Assembly: GCF_947495145.1 (NCBI RefSeq)
Contig: NZ_CANLXP010000026.1
Span: 1-45,650 of the forward strand
Reading direction: 5' to 3'
DNA from: an uncultured Arthrobacter sp.
Lineage (GTDB): Bacteria > Actinomycetota > Actinomycetes > Actinomycetales > Micrococcaceae
Length of the DNA: 45,650 nt
Both the position numbers and the translations under genes were made by a program. Numbering within the stretch: position 1 is the first letter of the stretch; every line of letters begins with the position of its first letter. Positions 1 through 7,977 of the stretch are shown in pieces. The notes beneath the pieces were generated by a model, which was not told the DNA's origin, did no database searches, and saw only the letters and a program-made list of their open reading frames with translations.

Positions 1-115
1 GACCCCAGCCACCCGGCTGAACCAGCTGCTCACAGCGGCATGAACCCCAGCGTTGCCCCCACTACTTGACTTCGCCGAGGGATAAGGGGCGTGTCCTGCC
101 AATTCAACGAGAAAG

Positions 116-760
116 TTAGGCGGAGGGGTCGATGCCGCCCGTGCAGGGTGCACCCGACTCCGGCGTCTGCTCACCCTCGACGTACTTGGCGAGGAATGCC
201 GTGAGGCGCTCATCGTCAGCTGAGTCGAGGCTGAGCTGCAGACCCCAGGCAGAGGCGACGATCGGTGATTCAATCTCCTCATAGGGGCTCAAAACAACGT
301 GGGTGCGGTCACCCACGAGCTCGGTCAGGGCGTCGATCTCGGCCTGTGCAAGGTCGGGCTGATAGGTAATCCAGACCGCGCCGTGCTCCATAGAGTGAAC
401 GGTATTCTCGTTCGGCAGGGGTTCGGTATACACCCCGCAGTTGGTCCAGATAGCGCTGTGATTACCGCCAATCGGAGGCTTCTGTTCGTATTCCACTGCG
501 GTGTCGACGTGAGTGGCCGAGAGATCCTCGAAGGTTTCAACGCCCTCGATTTCCTGGCTGGCGAGCGCATCGATCCGGTTGTTCTCCTGGACCTGCTGCA
601 CGATCACGATGGTCACAGCCACGATGATGGCGACGATCACCAGCGCAATTCCGCCGAAAATCAGGCTGTTCCGCTTACGCTCAATGGCACGCTGCTGGGA
701 CTGGATAGCCGCCAACCGCGCCTGGCGGTCCGCATTCTCCTGGGCTCGCTTCTTGTTCAA
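116..760 (-). CDS. DUF3105 membrane-anchored protein
   Basis: The 214-residue product has a charged, Gln/Arg-rich N-terminus, one membrane segment at about residues 33-55, and an extracytoplasmic domain. That domain carries the DUF3105 hallmarks PPIGGNHS, NCGVY and HSMEHGAVWITY, and its His/Cys residues could bind metal. The start is TTG with an AGAAGGA ribosome binding site about 11 nt upstream; no in-frame ATG precedes the membrane segment. It lies 58 nt downstream of the DUF305 gene on the same strand, so the two are probably cotranscribed next to the copper operon. The family has no assigned biochemical function; a role in the copper response is inferred from context only. Confidence 0.85.
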   Translation of the reverse strand: MNKKRAQENADRQARLAAIQSQQRAIERKRNSLIFGGIALVIVAIIVAVTIVIVQQVQENNRIDALASQEIEGVETFEDLSATHVDTAVEYEQKPPIGGNHSAIWTNCGVYTEPLPNENTVHSMEHGAVWITYQPDLAQAEIDALTELVGDRTHVVLSPYEEIESPIVASAWGLQLSLDSADDERLTAFLAKYVEGEQTPESGAPCTGGIDPSA

Positions 761-818
761 CGCGCTGATTCCTTCTGTTCTCTCAAGGGGTTCAGGTCTA
801 ACTTACCGGGCGATACCG

Positions 819-1487
819 CTACAACCGCGCCAGGAGGTCTTCCATTGCGGCAATTTCGGTGGCCTGTGACGCCGCCATCTTTTGGGCAAGCTCCCGGACT
901 TCTGGTTCCTCTGTCAACTCCACGCCCGCCTGAGCCATATCGACGCCGGCCGTGTGGTGGTCAATCATAAGCTCAAGATACAACCGCTCAGCGTCCTGGC
1001 CGGTGGCTTCGGCGAGCGCTGCCATCTCTTCCGGTGTTGCCATACCGGGCATCAGGCCGTCCGCGGCGACAGTGCCGCCGTCACCTGTGCCGGCGCCGTC
1101 GTCTGCGTCCGTGCCGGTGTGCTCGTGGCCGCTGCCCGCCATCCAGGCCATGCGGGCCGCATCAGTGCTCTGCGGCAACCCCCACTCCTCCAGCCACGCA
1201 TACATCTGACCGATCTGGTGTTGCTGTGTCATCGCGATGTCATAAGCGATGGTGCGGATTACGACGTCGTCAGTCCCGTCACGCACGATCCGTGACATCT
1301 CCACGGCCTGCGAATGGTGGACCTGCATGTCGCGCGCGAATCCAGCATCGGCGCTTTCGTTGCCCGGGTTTTGCGGTGCAGCAGCCACCCGCCCTGCAGT
1401 GAAAGCAAGGGCAAAGAGGCTCGCCACCGCAATAAGCCCGAGGATGAGGAGGACGCGCTTTTGCCACGCCTCAAGATTGAGGGTCAT
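819..1487 (-). CDS. DUF305 domain-containing protein (putative copper-binding, exported)
   Basis: This 222-residue protein has an N-terminal signal/anchor helix (about residues 10-32) and then a ferritin-like DUF305 fold. The paired His motifs MQVHHSQAVEM and MIDHHTAGVDM are visible, as are several Met residues that could bind metal. A Gly/Asp-rich, low-complexity stretch separates the two helical halves. The ATG at 1487 was chosen because AAAGGCG lies just upstream and because the longer frame to 1631 would run through the operator region and into csoR. It is transcribed away from csoR, from the interval holding two CsoR-like operators, so copper-responsive expression is likely. DUF305 proteins are often found beside copper genes; direct copper binding here is inferred. 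Confidence 0.87.
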   Translation of the reverse strand: MTLNLEAWQKRVLLILGLIAVASLFALAFTAGRVAAAPQNPGNESADAGFARDMQVHHSQAVEMSRIVRDGTDDVVIRTIAYDIAMTQQHQIGQMYAWLEEWGLPQSTDAARMAWMAGSGHEHTGTDADDGAGTGDGGTVAADGLMPGMATPEEMAALAEATGQDAERLYLELMIDHHTAGVDMAQAGVELTEEPEVRELAQKMAASQATEIAAMEDLLARL

Positions 1488-1549
1488 CAAGGTCGCCTTT
1501 CGTATCTTGCTATCTAACGTAGGGCACCTGCCTGAACGTTCCCAACCGG

Positions 1550-1564
1550 TACCCCCTAGGGGTA
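1550..1564. promoter_or_regulatory. CsoR-type operator, distal copy
   Basis: The sequence TACCCCCTAGGGGTA has 6-nt inverted arms (TACCCC/GGGGTA) around a 3-nt centre. G/C tracts flanked by TA are typical of CsoR operators. It sits in the divergent interval between the DUF305 gene and csoR, 23 nt from a second, similar site. Confidence 0.72.
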
Positions 1565-1572
1565 CTTGCAAC

Positions 1573-1589
1573 ATACCCCCTATGGGTAT
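1573..1589. promoter_or_regulatory. CsoR-type operator, csoR-proximal copy
   Basis: ATACCCCCTATGGGTAT has arms ATACCC and GGGTAT around a 5-nt centre, the classic CsoR-box layout. It ends 29 nt before the csoR ATG and so would overlap its promoter. Repression of csoR-copZ-copA, and probably of the divergent DUF305 gene, is inferred. Confidence 0.78.
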
Positions 1590-1618
1590 ACCTTTGAATA
1601 GCAACCCCGGGAGGAACC

Positions 1619-1930
1619 ATGACGCAGACAATCACCGAACACGGATACACCGCTGACAAGGAGGCCTACCTCCGCCGGCTCAAGCGCATCGAGGGCCAGG
1701 TGCGTGGAATCGCGCGAATGGTCGAGGAGGACAAATACTGCATTGATGTCCTCACCCAAGTTTCGGCGGTCAACAAGGCGCTGCATGCCGTCAGCATCGG
1801 GCTCCTCGAAGAGCACATTGCACACTGCGTCGTGGGTGCCGCCAATGAATCCCAGGCCTCCGGGGACCCCCGGGCGGTCAACGAAAAAGTGCAGGAAGCA
1901 ACAGCTGCGATCAGCCGGCTGTTGCGCTAG
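1619..1930 (+). CDS. csoR: CsoR-family copper-sensing transcriptional repressor
   Basis: The 103-residue all-helical protein belongs to the DUF156 metal-sensitive repressor family. Its ligand set is Cys41, His66 and Cys70, with exactly the Cys-x24-His-x3-Cys spacing of the Cu(I) sensor CsoR; this separates it from RcnR/FrmR types. The N-terminal stretch LRRLKRIEGQVRGIARM is the conserved DNA-contact helix region. GGGAGG lies just before the ATG. It is the first gene of a csoR-copZ-copA operon (29- and 48-nt gaps) and has two operator-like palindromes upstream, consistent with autoregulation relieved by Cu(I). Confidence 0.95.
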   Translation: MTQTITEHGYTADKEAYLRRLKRIEGQVRGIARMVEEDKYCIDVLTQVSAVNKALHAVSIGLLEEHIAHCVVGAANESQASGDPRAVNEKVQEATAAISRLLR

Positions 1931-1959
1931 TTCCGCACATCTACTGAAGGAGAGCAATC

Positions 1960-2184
1960 ATGAGCACCACTACCGTCAACATCTCGGGCATGACCTGCGG
2001 TCACTGCGTCAGCTCGGTTACCGAAGAGATCTCAGCCATCGACGGCGTCCAGAACGTCACCGTGGACCTCAACAAGGGCGGAATCTCCACCGCAACCGTC
2101 ACCTCAGAGGGTGACATCAAACCAGAGCAGATCGGCGAAGCAGTAGCCGAAGCCGGCTACGTCGTCGTCTCCAACGACGCGTAG
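1960..2184 (+). CDS. copZ: CopZ-like copper chaperone (HMA domain)
   Basis: The 74-residue protein is a single heavy-metal-associated domain with the Cu(I)-binding loop GMTCGHC (Cys15 and Cys18). The typical pattern follows: ITVxGMTCxxC, then helix, then ISAIDGVQNVTVDL. It has a GGAGAG ribosome binding site and lies between csoR and copA. Family knowledge: CopZ buffers cytosolic Cu(I) and passes it to the ATPase CopA. The small size, lack of membrane segments and position all fit that role. Confidence 0.94.
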   Translation: MSTTTVNISGMTCGHCVSSVTEEISAIDGVQNVTVDLNKGGISTATVTSEGDIKPEQIGEAVAEAGYVVVSNDA

Positions 2185-2232
2185 CAACACGCCGACAGGC
2201 AGCCGGCGCCCAGCCGGCCTGGAAGGACCATC

Positions 2233-4527
2233 ATGACCACTGAACCGGACATTGCAGAAACTGCGAACACCACCCGAATCGTTGAGCTGGACATCCAGGG
2301 GATGACCTGTGCCTCCTGCGTCGGCCGGGTGGAGCGCAAGCTCGGCAAGCTGGACGGCGTCGAGGCGAGTGTGAACCTGCCCCTGGAATCAGCAGTGGTG
2401 ACGGTTCCCGCGCACGTCTCGGATGAGGACATCGTCAACACGGTGAACGCCACCGGCTACACCGCCCAGCTGAAGAAGGCGCATCAAGAGCCCGGGCCGT
2501 CCTCGGAAGGCGAGCCGGCAGCAGATGGTCTCGAGGCTGACGGCCACGACGGTTCCCATCACATGTCACACGGAGGTGCTGCATCGCAGTTGCGCCCCCG
2601 TCTGATCACTGCCGCGGTCCTCACCCTGCCGGTGTTCCTCATTTCGATGATCCCGGCGCTCCAGTTCCCGCACTGGGGCTGGGTGGTGCTGGCGCTCAGC
2701 ACACCGGTGGTCACGTGGTCCGCCTGGTCCTTCCACAAGGCTGCTGCCATCAATGCCCGGCACTTCTCCTCCACGATGGACACCCTCGTGTCCATCGGTG
2801 TCACAGCGGCGTATTTATTCTCGCTGGGTCAACTCATCGCTGACCCGATGGTCACAGCGCACGTCGGTATGGACATGGGAGGGCACGCGCTCTACTTTGA
2901 GGTCGCCGCCGTCGTCGTGACCTTCCTGCTGCTCGGGCGGTACCTGGAAGCCAACGCCAAACAGCGTGCCGGGGACGCGCTGAAGTCCCTTCTCAATCTC
3001 GGAGCGAAGGATGCCACCGTGCTGCGCGAACAGGGCGGCGAGCGCGTCGAGGTAAAGGTGCCGGCGTCGTCGCTGGTGCATGGGGACGAGTTCGTTGTCC
3101 GGCCGGGCGAGAAGATCGCAACCGACGGCTTCGTCGTCGAGGGGCGCAGCGCAGTGGACACCTCGCTGATCACCGGCGAGTCAGTCCCCGTCGAAGTCGG
3201 TCCGGACAGCACCGTCACAGGTGCAACCATCAACACCTCCGGCCGCCTGGTTGTCCGTGCCACCCGCGTCGGCAGCGAGACCACCCTCGCCCAAATGGGC
3301 AGACTGGTCAGCCAGGCCCAAAGCGGAAAGGCGCCGATTGCACGACTGGCCGACCGCATCAGTTCAGTGTTTGTGCCGGTGGTTCTCGTCATCGCTGTGC
3401 TTACCTTCGTTGCGTGGCTGGTATTCAGCGGCGACGTTGAGGCAGCATTCACCGCTGCGGTGGCCGTCCTCGTGATCGCCTGCCCGTGTGCGCTGGGACT
3501 GGCAACGCCGACGGCGCTGCTCACCGGTACAGGTCGGGGCGCCCAGCTGGGCATCCTCATCCGCGGTCCCCAGGTCCTGGAAGACACCCGGACGGTCGAC
3601 ACCATCGTTCTGGACAAGACCGGCACGGTGACCAGCGGTCGGCTGTCGGTGACGGACGTCGTCGTACTTGGATCACGCAGCCGGGATGAGGTGCTGTCCC
3701 TCGCGGCGGCCGTGGAGTCAGCCAGTGAGCACCCCATCGCCCAGGCCATTGCGGCGGCAGCGCCGGGGCACCCGAGGGTGAGCGACTTCGTCAGCTCCGC
3801 CGGGGGCGGAGTGCGTGGCACGGTTGATGGCCTTACGGTGCTCGCGGGGCGCGCCGGTTGGCTGGAGGAGAACGACGTCGTTATCACCGATGCACATCGT
3901 TCAGCCCTTGCCGCGGAGCAGGAAGCCGGTTCCACCGCCATCTGGGTGGCCGTGGACAGCGAGGTTGCCGGGCTGATCAGCCTGCAGGATACCGTCAAGG
4001 AATCCTCCGCCGCAGCTATCGAACGGCTGAAGCAGCTGGGGCTGCGGCCTATGCTCCTCACCGGCGACAACGCTGCCGTTGCACGGAAAATCGCAGCGGA
4101 AGTAGGCATTGCTCCCGAGGACGTCATGGCCGATGTGCTTCCTGAGGGCAAGGTCGACGCCGTGAAACGGCTCCAGTCCGAGGGTGCCACCGTCGCGATG
4201 GCCGGCGACGGCGTGAACGACGCCGCTGCGCTGGCGCAGGCTGACCTTGGCATCGCTATGGGCTCCGGTACCGACGTCGCAATCGAAGCCGCTGACCTCA
4301 CCGTGATGGGCAACAGCCTGGAGCAGGTGGCGCAGGCGATTGAACTGTCGCGGAAGACGCTCGGCACGATCAAGACGAACCTGTTCTGGGCGTTCTTCTA
4401 CAACACGATCGGCATCCCTGTCGCCGCTCTGGGCATGCTGAACCCAATGGTTGCCGGCGCGGCCATGGCGGCGAGTTCCGTTCTGGTGGTGGCCAACTCC
4501 CTACGGCTGCGCCGGTTCGGGAAGTAA
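2233..4527 (+). CDS. copA: Cu(I)-translocating P1B-type ATPase CopA
   Basis: The 764-residue membrane ATPase exports Cu(I). It has one N-terminal HMA domain (GMTCASC, Cys26 and Cys29), a short Asp/His-rich linker (HDGSHHMSHGG), eight predicted membrane helices, and the TGES actuator motif. The intramembrane CPC metal site is at residues 417-419, the phosphorylation motif DKTGT starts at Asp461, and GDGVND lies at about 658-663. It ends with the usual helices containing YN and a MxxSS motif. GGAAGG precedes the ATG. Length and motif order are normal for CopA. Regulation through the upstream CsoR operators is likely. Confidence 0.97.
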   Translation: MTTEPDIAETANTTRIVELDIQGMTCASCVGRVERKLGKLDGVEASVNLPLESAVVTVPAHVSDEDIVNTVNATGYTAQLKKAHQEPGPSSEGEPAADGLEADGHDGSHHMSHGGAASQLRPRLITAAVLTLPVFLISMIPALQFPHWGWVVLALSTPVVTWSAWSFHKAAAINARHFSSTMDTLVSIGVTAAYLFSLGQLIADPMVTAHVGMDMGGHALYFEVAAVVVTFLLLGRYLEANAKQRAGDALKSLLNLGAKDATVLREQGGERVEVKVPASSLVHGDEFVVRPGEKIATDGFVVEGRSAVDTSLITGESVPVEVGPDSTVTGATINTSGRLVVRATRVGSETTLAQMGRLVSQAQSGKAPIARLADRISSVFVPVVLVIAVLTFVAWLVFSGDVEAAFTAAVAVLVIACPCALGLATPTALLTGTGRGAQLGILIRGPQVLEDTRTVDTIVLDKTGTVTSGRLSVTDVVVLGSRSRDEVLSLAAAVESASEHPIAQAIAAAAPGHPRVSDFVSSAGGGVRGTVDGLTVLAGRAGWLEENDVVITDAHRSALAAEQEAGSTAIWVAVDSEVAGLISLQDTVKESSAAAIERLKQLGLRPMLLTGDNAAVARKIAAEVGIAPEDVMADVLPEGKVDAVKRLQSEGATVAMAGDGVNDAAALAQADLGIAMGSGTDVAIEAADLTVMGNSLEQVAQAIELSRKTLGTIKTNLFWAFFYNTIGIPVAALGMLNPMVAGAAMAASSVLVVANSLRLRRFGK

Positions 4528-4554
4528 GCTCCTGGCCAGGCAATGGACGACGCC

Positions 4555-4944
4555 CTAGATGAGGTCATCCATCAGCCTGGCCAGGATGTCGTTCATCGCA
4601 AGCAGGCCAACCAGCTCATTGCCCTCCACCACCACGAGGCGGCTGAGCTCATACCGGCTCATCAAAGCCGCGGCCTGGCGCACCGAAAGGTCCTCGTTGA
4701 CCGTGATCGACGGGATGGTGGCGGCATCGTAGACGTTGAGCAGGTCAATGTCCCCCTCCTCCGCAACGACAGTCTGCAGCAGCTCGCGGTAGCTCAGCAT
4801 TCCGTAGGCGTCATGGGCATGTTGCCGCTCCACCACCAGACTTTTCACCTGCCGCTCCTTCATCGCCGACAGCGCGTCGCGCAGCGTGCTGTACGGCGAG
4901 ATTGTCACAACCTCCGGGACCATGACGTCTTTGACGGTGAGCAT
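4555..4944 (-). CDS. CBS-pair domain protein
   Basis: The 129-residue protein is essentially two CBS motifs: MLTVKDVMVPEVVTISPYST at the start, and VYDAATIPSITVNEDLSVRQ followed by LVVVEGNELVGLLAMNDIL. CBS pairs bind adenine nucleotides and act as energy or ligand sensors. The ATG at 4944 has AGGAAGAGG 4 nt upstream. An alternative TTG at 4977 overlaps the stop of the preceding PII-like gene and has GAGGAG very close. Either way it is the last gene of the DUF1538/PII-like/CBS operon, which suggests a second regulatory input to the membrane protein. It converges on copA with only 27 nt between. Confidence 0.88.
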   Translation of the reverse strand: MLTVKDVMVPEVVTISPYSTLRDALSAMKERQVKSLVVERQHAHDAYGMLSYRELLQTVVAEEGDIDLLNVYDAATIPSITVNEDLSVRQAAALMSRYELSRLVVVEGNELVGLLAMNDILARLMDDLI

Positions 4945-4973
4945 TGTTCCTCTTCCTGACTGCTTGATCAGCT

Positions 4974-5324
4974 TCAACTCTCCTCGTGCCGGAGATGCTC
5001 CTCGAACCGCACCACCTGGCGCAGGTCAATACCCGTCAGATGGTCGATCGGAATGGCGAAAGCAAGCCCCCGCGATCTGGTGCCGTGCACGAGGATGCCG
5101 TGCAGTTCCTTCAGGATCGGTGCGGTGAGGTGGTTTCCGACAACCATCAGCAGCACCGACTGGGTTCCTTCGAAGGTCAGGCCGAAAAAGGTGGTCCTTG
5201 CTTCGCCGCTGATGCCTTTCCCGTGCAGGATTGTCACGCCGGTGGCTCCTGTCCGCTGGGCGTGCCTGATGATCCTGTCCTCAAGGTCATCGGAGGCGAT
5301 CACGACGATGGCGGTGAACTTCAC
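4974..5324 (-). CDS. PII-like (GlnB/SbtB superfamily) signalling protein
   Basis: The 116-residue protein has the ferredoxin-like PII pattern: MKFTAIVVIASDDLEDRIIRHAQRTGATGVTILHGKG. A T-loop region GEARTTFFGL and the later strand LLMVVG follow. It lacks the uridylylated Tyr context of canonical GlnB, so it is best called PII-like. Its ATG lies inside the stop region of the DUF1538 gene (4-nt ATGA overlap, 5321-5324), indicating translational coupling. Family knowledge: PII proteins bind nucleotides and control partner transporters. Here the obvious partner is the DUF1538 membrane protein, though the ligand is unknown. Confidence 0.86.
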   Translation of the reverse strand: MKFTAIVVIASDDLEDRIIRHAQRTGATGVTILHGKGISGEARTTFFGLTFEGTQSVLLMVVGNHLTAPILKELHGILVHGTRSRGLAFAIPIDHLTGIDLRQVVRFEEHLRHEES

Positions 5325-6805
5325 GGCGTTTCCTTCCGCAGGCGGGGAAAATGCTCCATCACCATGGCATACACCATGACGGATATCACTGGGAAGATGG
5401 ACGCATAGGCAATCAGTCCAAACCCGTCGATTAATTCATTGCGGCCCTCGATGGCGGTAGCCAAACCGATCCCCAGGGCGGTGACCAGCGGGACGGTGAT
5501 CTCCGACGTCGTCACCCCGCCAAGGTCGAATGCCAACGCAACGATGTATTTCGGGGCGAAGAATACGAGCACGATCGCAGTCACATAAGCGGCCATGATG
5601 AAGTAGTGGAAGGGTCCGCCGAAGATGATGCGGTACGTCCCGCATCCGATACCGACGGCAACGCCGAGGGCCACGATCACCCGCATGGCGAACGCGCTGA
5701 TTCGACCGGGAGCAGCGTCCTGGGCCTGTTCGCCGATTGCCAGGAGGGCAGGCTCCGCCATGGTGACCGCGAATCCGATGAGAAACGCGAACAGCAGGAT
5801 GAGAACCGGCGCGCCCTGCGTGATCAGCTGCTGCGCCATGAGCGTTCCGAGCGGGAAGAGCCCGATCTTGAGCCCGACCACGAAGGCGTACAGCCCGACG
5901 AGGACCATGACAAACCCGACGGCGACCCTCAGCGGGTGCGCCAGCCTGCGCCGAAGGGCGACGAACTGGAAGAACAGGACGACGACGACGATCGGCAGCA
6001 CATCACGGATTATTGCTGCCAGGCCGAAGATCATGCCGAGAACCCAGGCTGACGGGTCTTCCGGAGATTCCGCGACCGGCGCTCCTGCTACCGCGCCCCC
6101 GAAGTTGTAGACCCAGATGCCGTAAAGCTGTACCCCGATGACGGGAACCATGACGCACAGGGCCACCAGCCCGAACCCGTCGCTGAGTACGCTGCGTCCG
6201 CGTATCGAATTGGCGAGACCAAGTCCGATTGCGGCAATGAGGGGGACGCTGACAATGTTGGTGGTCACCCCGCCGGAATCGTAGGCAAGGCCGATAATTT
6301 CCGGTGGCGCAAAGAAAGTCAGCGTCAGAGCCAGGATGTAACCGGTGATCAGCACCTTGTAGACCGCCCACCCCCGCAGGACCCGAAGGACGCCGATCAC
6401 AAGCACCAGTCCCACGGAGATGGCAATGACGAAGCGGAGGACGAGGGCGTTGATCCGGCCGTCACTCACTAGCTGCGCCTGCTCCGCGACCGCGATCACA
6501 GCGGGCTCGGCGATGGAAGCGGCGAACCCGATGGCAAACCCGAACGGCAACAGAAGACCCAACGACCCGCGGCGCACAAACTGGTTGGAGAGGTTCTTCC
6601 CGACCGGAAAGATGCTCAGGTCCAGACCGTGCAGGAATAGCGCGATGCCTACCGCGACGATGGCCAGCCCGCCGGCAAGGGCCAGGGGATTGTCAGGAAC
6701 GGTCCGGAAAACGAACACCTGAAAGAGGAGCACCACCGCCACGATCGGCAGCAGGTTGCCCAGTGACTTAAAGAGCTCGGAGGCGAACCTCCTGAGGTGC
6801 TCCAT
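5321..6805 (-). CDS. DUF1538 integral membrane protein (duplicated)
   Basis: The 494-residue, strongly hydrophobic protein is made of two homologous halves. AEPA occurs at about 99-102 and 350-353, EQAQ at 108-111 and 359-362, and GGVTT at 178-182 and 429-433, a constant offset of 251 residues. Each half has about six membrane helices. These motifs are characteristic of DUF1538, a probable transporter family of unknown substrate. It is the first gene of the operon with the PII-like and CBS-pair proteins, which suggests a transport activity gated by nucleotide state. The ATG is preceded by a weak GGGAATC. The function is inferred from architecture and context. Confidence 0.88.
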   Translation of the reverse strand: MEHLRRFASELFKSLGNLLPIVAVVLLFQVFVFRTVPDNPLALAGGLAIVAVGIALFLHGLDLSIFPVGKNLSNQFVRRGSLGLLLPFGFAIGFAASIAEPAVIAVAEQAQLVSDGRINALVLRFVIAISVGLVLVIGVLRVLRGWAVYKVLITGYILALTLTFFAPPEIIGLAYDSGGVTTNIVSVPLIAAIGLGLANSIRGRSVLSDGFGLVALCVMVPVIGVQLYGIWVYNFGGAVAGAPVAESPEDPSAWVLGMIFGLAAIIRDVLPIVVVVLFFQFVALRRRLAHPLRVAVGFVMVLVGLYAFVVGLKIGLFPLGTLMAQQLITQGAPVLILLFAFLIGFAVTMAEPALLAIGEQAQDAAPGRISAFAMRVIVALGVAVGIGCGTYRIIFGGPFHYFIMAAYVTAIVLVFFAPKYIVALAFDLGGVTTSEITVPLVTALGIGLATAIEGRNELIDGFGLIAYASIFPVISVMVYAMVMEHFPRLRKETP

Positions 6806-6913
6806 TGATTCCCTTCACCGATGTGTCCGGGAGTACCCTGAGCATCAGTGTGTCGGAGACGCAAGAGCGGTGTCTACCCGTGACGCGGCTTGTCAGCCCG
6901 GGTGGGTGCGGTT

Positions 6914-7891
6914 TCATACCGTGGGATTTGTAGGCACCGGTTCGACGACGTTGGGCTGGTCGAGCGCATCTTCGGAGTCCTTCGACCGTCGCAATTCATC
7001 GATACGGACAAGGATCACTCCCCCGACAATCAGTGCCCCGCCGAGCAACTGGATGAGCGAGGGTAGTTCGCTGAGAATCAGCCACGACGACAGCACCGCG
7101 AACATGACTTCAGTGAGTCCGACGAAGGACGCCACTTTCGAACCGAGCCCGCGCGCGGCGAAGATCCCGGTGACGTAGGCGAGCACCGTAGCGATCAGGA
7201 CCAGCGCCAGCACCGGGACCAGCCAGGAAGTCTGCCAACCCGCGAGGTTCACGTCGCGAAACTCGAACGCGAAGGGCATCACGCCGATGAGCCCGAGAAT
7301 CAAGATCGTGAGAGCGCCGACCAGCATGCCCCCGCCGGCCATGATCAGGGGCGGCAGGTCGTCGTCGGCCTTTGCTGACATCACAAAAAACACGGCGAGG
7401 CAGACAGCGGCACCGAGTCCATACAGAACTCCGATGGGATCGAGCCGCTGATCACCGGTGAGGTCGAGAACCAGAAGCAGCCCGAGCATGGCGATGGCGG
7501 AACCGCCAATAGTCAGCCTGCTCGGGGGCCTGCCGGAGCGAACCCACAGCCATCCCACAATGAGCACGGGTGCAAGGTACTCGAGCAGCAGTGAGACGCC
7601 GACGGACATGCGCTGTACTGCGCTGAAGTAGAAGAACTGGCAGAACGCGATGGCCGTTGCGCCGTAGATGATCAGCGTCAGTGCATTTCGGCGCACGGTT
7701 CCCCAACGTCCGCGCAGCGCGATCGCTACGGGGACGAGCAGCACCAGGGCGGCACCACCGATACGGACCCCGACGGCGGCGCCAGGGCTCCAGCCGATCT
7801 CCAGCAGTGATTTCGCGAAAGGTCCGGAGACCCCGAAGGAAGCGGCCGACAGAAGCGCGAACCACAGTCCCGTAGCTGTACCGCTTCTCAT
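6914..7891 (-). CDS. EamA/DMT-family transporter
   Basis: The 325-residue protein has about ten membrane helices arranged as two EamA repeats (first half to about residue 140, second from about 155). Motifs include SAASFGVSGPFAKSL and FVGLTEVMFAVLSSWLILSELP, typical of drug/metabolite exporters of the RhtA/YddG type. The ATG at 7891 was chosen because GAGGAG is correctly spaced before it; the longer GTG/ATG starts near 7906 have no ribosome binding site. The C-terminus is a charged cytoplasmic tail rich in Asp and Pro. The substrate cannot be told from sequence; amino-acid or metabolite export is the usual role. Confidence 0.9.
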   Translation of the reverse strand: MRSGTATGLWFALLSAASFGVSGPFAKSLLEIGWSPGAAVGVRIGGAALVLLVPVAIALRGRWGTVRRNALTLIIYGATAIAFCQFFYFSAVQRMSVGVSLLLEYLAPVLIVGWLWVRSGRPPSRLTIGGSAIAMLGLLLVLDLTGDQRLDPIGVLYGLGAAVCLAVFFVMSAKADDDLPPLIMAGGGMLVGALTILILGLIGVMPFAFEFRDVNLAGWQTSWLVPVLALVLIATVLAYVTGIFAARGLGSKVASFVGLTEVMFAVLSSWLILSELPSLIQLLGGALIVGGVILVRIDELRRSKDSEDALDQPNVVEPVPTNPTV

Positions 7892-7977
7892 GGATCTCCT
7901 CATCACGTCACAACCAAAGTAGCTCTACGGTGATGACGCTACGCCGGTAGTCCGTTATGAGTCAATAAGGCTTACGG

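Noticed and set aside
1..115. Possible RNA gene or gene end at the left edge
   Set aside because: No cloverleaf, ribosome binding site or family-like frame was seen in these 115 bases.
2892..4373. A 493-codon open frame on the minus strand
   Set aside because: It is antisense to copA, has Ser/Thr/Arg-biased low-complexity composition, and matches no family; it is a high-GC shadow frame.
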